From assembly GCF_027111275.1 (NCBI RefSeq), contig NZ_CP114286.1:744001-808000 (forward strand): DNA of 64,000 bases. Direction: 5' to 3'. The translations under genes were made by a program, and so were the position numbers. The notes under the pieces are model-generated. The model searched no databases, was not told the origin of the DNA, and worked only from the letters and a program-made list of their open reading frames with translations. Source of the stretch: Flavobacterium luteolum. Lineage in GTDB: Bacteria > Bacteroidota > Bacteroidia > Flavobacteriales > Flavobacteriaceae. Of this stretch, positions 63,180 to 64,000 are shown piece by piece (position 1 is the first letter of the stretch; each line of letters begins with the position of its first letter).

Positions 63180-64000
63180 TTAATCTGGATTTGCCAATAT
63201 CTTGTACAATTCGGCATTCGACAGATAAAACTGATTCTCTAAACTTATTTGCGACAATTTTGCGCTAACCAAATTGTTTTCTCTTGAATTGATCAAGAAA
63301 ATCGAACTTTCTCCGAATGAAAATAATTTTTCTTCTGAGTTCAGCATTGTCATATAATCTTTTACGAGATTGTCAATTACGACTTTCTGTTTTCTTAATG
63401 ATGCAATTTCGGTCTGCTGCGCTTTTACTTTATTTTTAAGTTCTAAGCGCTGTTGGTCTATGTCAAACTGCATGTCCTGAATTTTCAGTTTTGCCATCTT
63501 TAAACTTCCGCGTTCTTTTCTTAAGAAAATAGGAAAGCTGAAATCGACATTGAACTTATAATCATCGGCATTAAAATTATTCCAATAATTGGGTTCTGAA
63601 ATGTAGTTATAACCCACATTGATTTTCGGAAGTAACGAATTGGCTTTCAGCTGGCGATTGACTTCCAAGATATCCATTTTAGTTTCTAAAGATTGAATTT
63701 TTGGGTGTGCGTCTAATGATTCAACATCGACCATCATGGCATCTGTCTTCAACGTTTCTTCTATAGTTTGAATTAAGTTCTGCTCTGGTTTCACCAACTC
63801 GCCCAATTCAACTGGAACATTCTCAATCCATAAAAAATTAGCCAGTTTCAGTTTTGCTTTAGCTAATTTCAGGTTTCCGTTTTCAACATTCAGTTCTCTG
63901 TTTCGTACCGTAATTTTAGCTTCAACGCTATCAATTGCCGGTGCATCACCTGCTGCGATCAGCTTTTTAACGCCTTCAAAACGAGTGCTGGCAAAACCTA
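63180..64000 (-). CDS. TolC-family outer membrane efflux protein (5' part outside window)
   Basis: The frame is open from the window edge to the stop at 63180 (about 273 residues seen, C-terminal half). It shows the TolC/OEP pattern: long heptad-rich helices (VEAKITVRNRELNVENGNL, RLELKNKVKAQQTEIASLRK), the strand pair LPKINVGYNYISEPNYWNNF, FPIFLRKERGSL and a tail LENQFYLSNAELYKILANPD. Such proteins form the outer-membrane duct of RND or ABC efflux complexes; the partner genes would lie upstream, outside the window. A TTG start at 63806 is not the real start, because the frame continues upstream without interruption. Confidence 0.88.
   Translation of the reverse strand, partial: GFASTRFEGVKKLIAAGDAPAIDSVEAKITVRNRELNVENGNLKLAKAKLKLANFLWIENVPVELGELVKPEQNLIQTIEETLKTDAMMVDVESLDAHPKIQSLETKMDILEVNRQLKANSLLPKINVGYNYISEPNYWNNFNADDYKFNVDFSFPIFLRKERGSLKMAKLKIQDMQFDIDQQRLELKNKVKAQQTEIASLRKQKVVIDNLVKDYMTMLNSEEKLFSFGESSIFLINSRENNLVSAKLSQISLENQFYLSNAELYKILANPD

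Noticed and set aside
63180..63806. A short 208-residue protein starting at 63806
   Set aside because: The supposed start is a TTG inside a longer open frame that runs on to the window edge, so this is the C-terminal half of a TolC-type protein.

Overview
The window looks like chromosomal DNA of a Flavobacterium-type Bacteroidota. The DNA is AT-rich and several genes are preceded by TAnnTTTG -7 boxes (some with a TTG about 18-19 bp upstream). There are two SusC/SusD outer-membrane pairs, a type IX secretion sorting-domain remnant, Bacteroidota-style lipoproteins and many short palindromic intergenic repeats. No rRNA, tRNA, CRISPR array, integrase or transposase was seen.

Layout. 1-2274 (-): 3'-truncated multi-PAS histidine kinase. 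2497-4876 (-): a small acidic protein and a TonB receptor. 5313-14084 (-): amino-sugar/cell-wall hydrolase group (AmiE-like serine hydrolase, GH20, GHL10, phosphoesterase-propeller, frameshifted esterase), with gaps filled by composite repeats. 14140-18134 (-): FAD/Fe-S D-2-hydroxyacid dehydrogenase and a DeoR regulator. 18385-32122 (+): muropeptide/MurNAc utilisation locus (SusC, SusD, NamZ, MurQ, Na+ symporter, NagZ-AmiE fusion, NagX-like protein). 32269-33759 (+): MocR regulator. 33890-36034 (-): large catalase. 36289-40095: membrane protein, LigD and convergent Ku (NHEJ). 40427-43208 (-): metNIQ methionine importer preceded by a tiny Met-rich leader ORF and a terminator. 43346-45579 (-): propeller lipoprotein and zincin lipoprotein. 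45747-60187 (-): sialic-acid operon (SusC, SusD, NanA, NanM, MFS transporter, sialate O-acetylesterase, AGE epimerase, T9SS-tail remnant, NagA, EamA exporter), governed by a ROK regulator at 60516-61748. 61913-64000 (-): DUF2490 protein and a partial TolC-type protein.

How the parts fit. Both sugar loci converge on GlcNAc-6-P. NamZ and NagZ release MurNAc and GlcNAc, the AmiE-like domain removes the peptide, and MurQ turns MurNAc-6-P into GlcNAc-6-P plus D-lactate. The adjacent FAD/Fe-S dehydrogenase is a plausible D-lactate oxidase. TGCGTT-type direct repeats, candidate DeoR sites, lie both before it and before susC. NanM, NanA, AGE and NagA carry sialic acid to GlcNAc-6-P and then GlcN-6-P. 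Kinases for MurNAc and GlcNAc, and NagB, are not in the window.

The most interesting signals are: the metNIQ leader-peptide attenuator; a 61-bp element shared by the TonB-receptor promoter and the MocR gene 27 kb away; the inferred link between muropeptide salvage and D-lactate oxidation; and an identical 17-bp palindrome in the nan promoter spacer and upstream of its ROK gene. All functional statements come from reading motifs and gene order; no database search was run.
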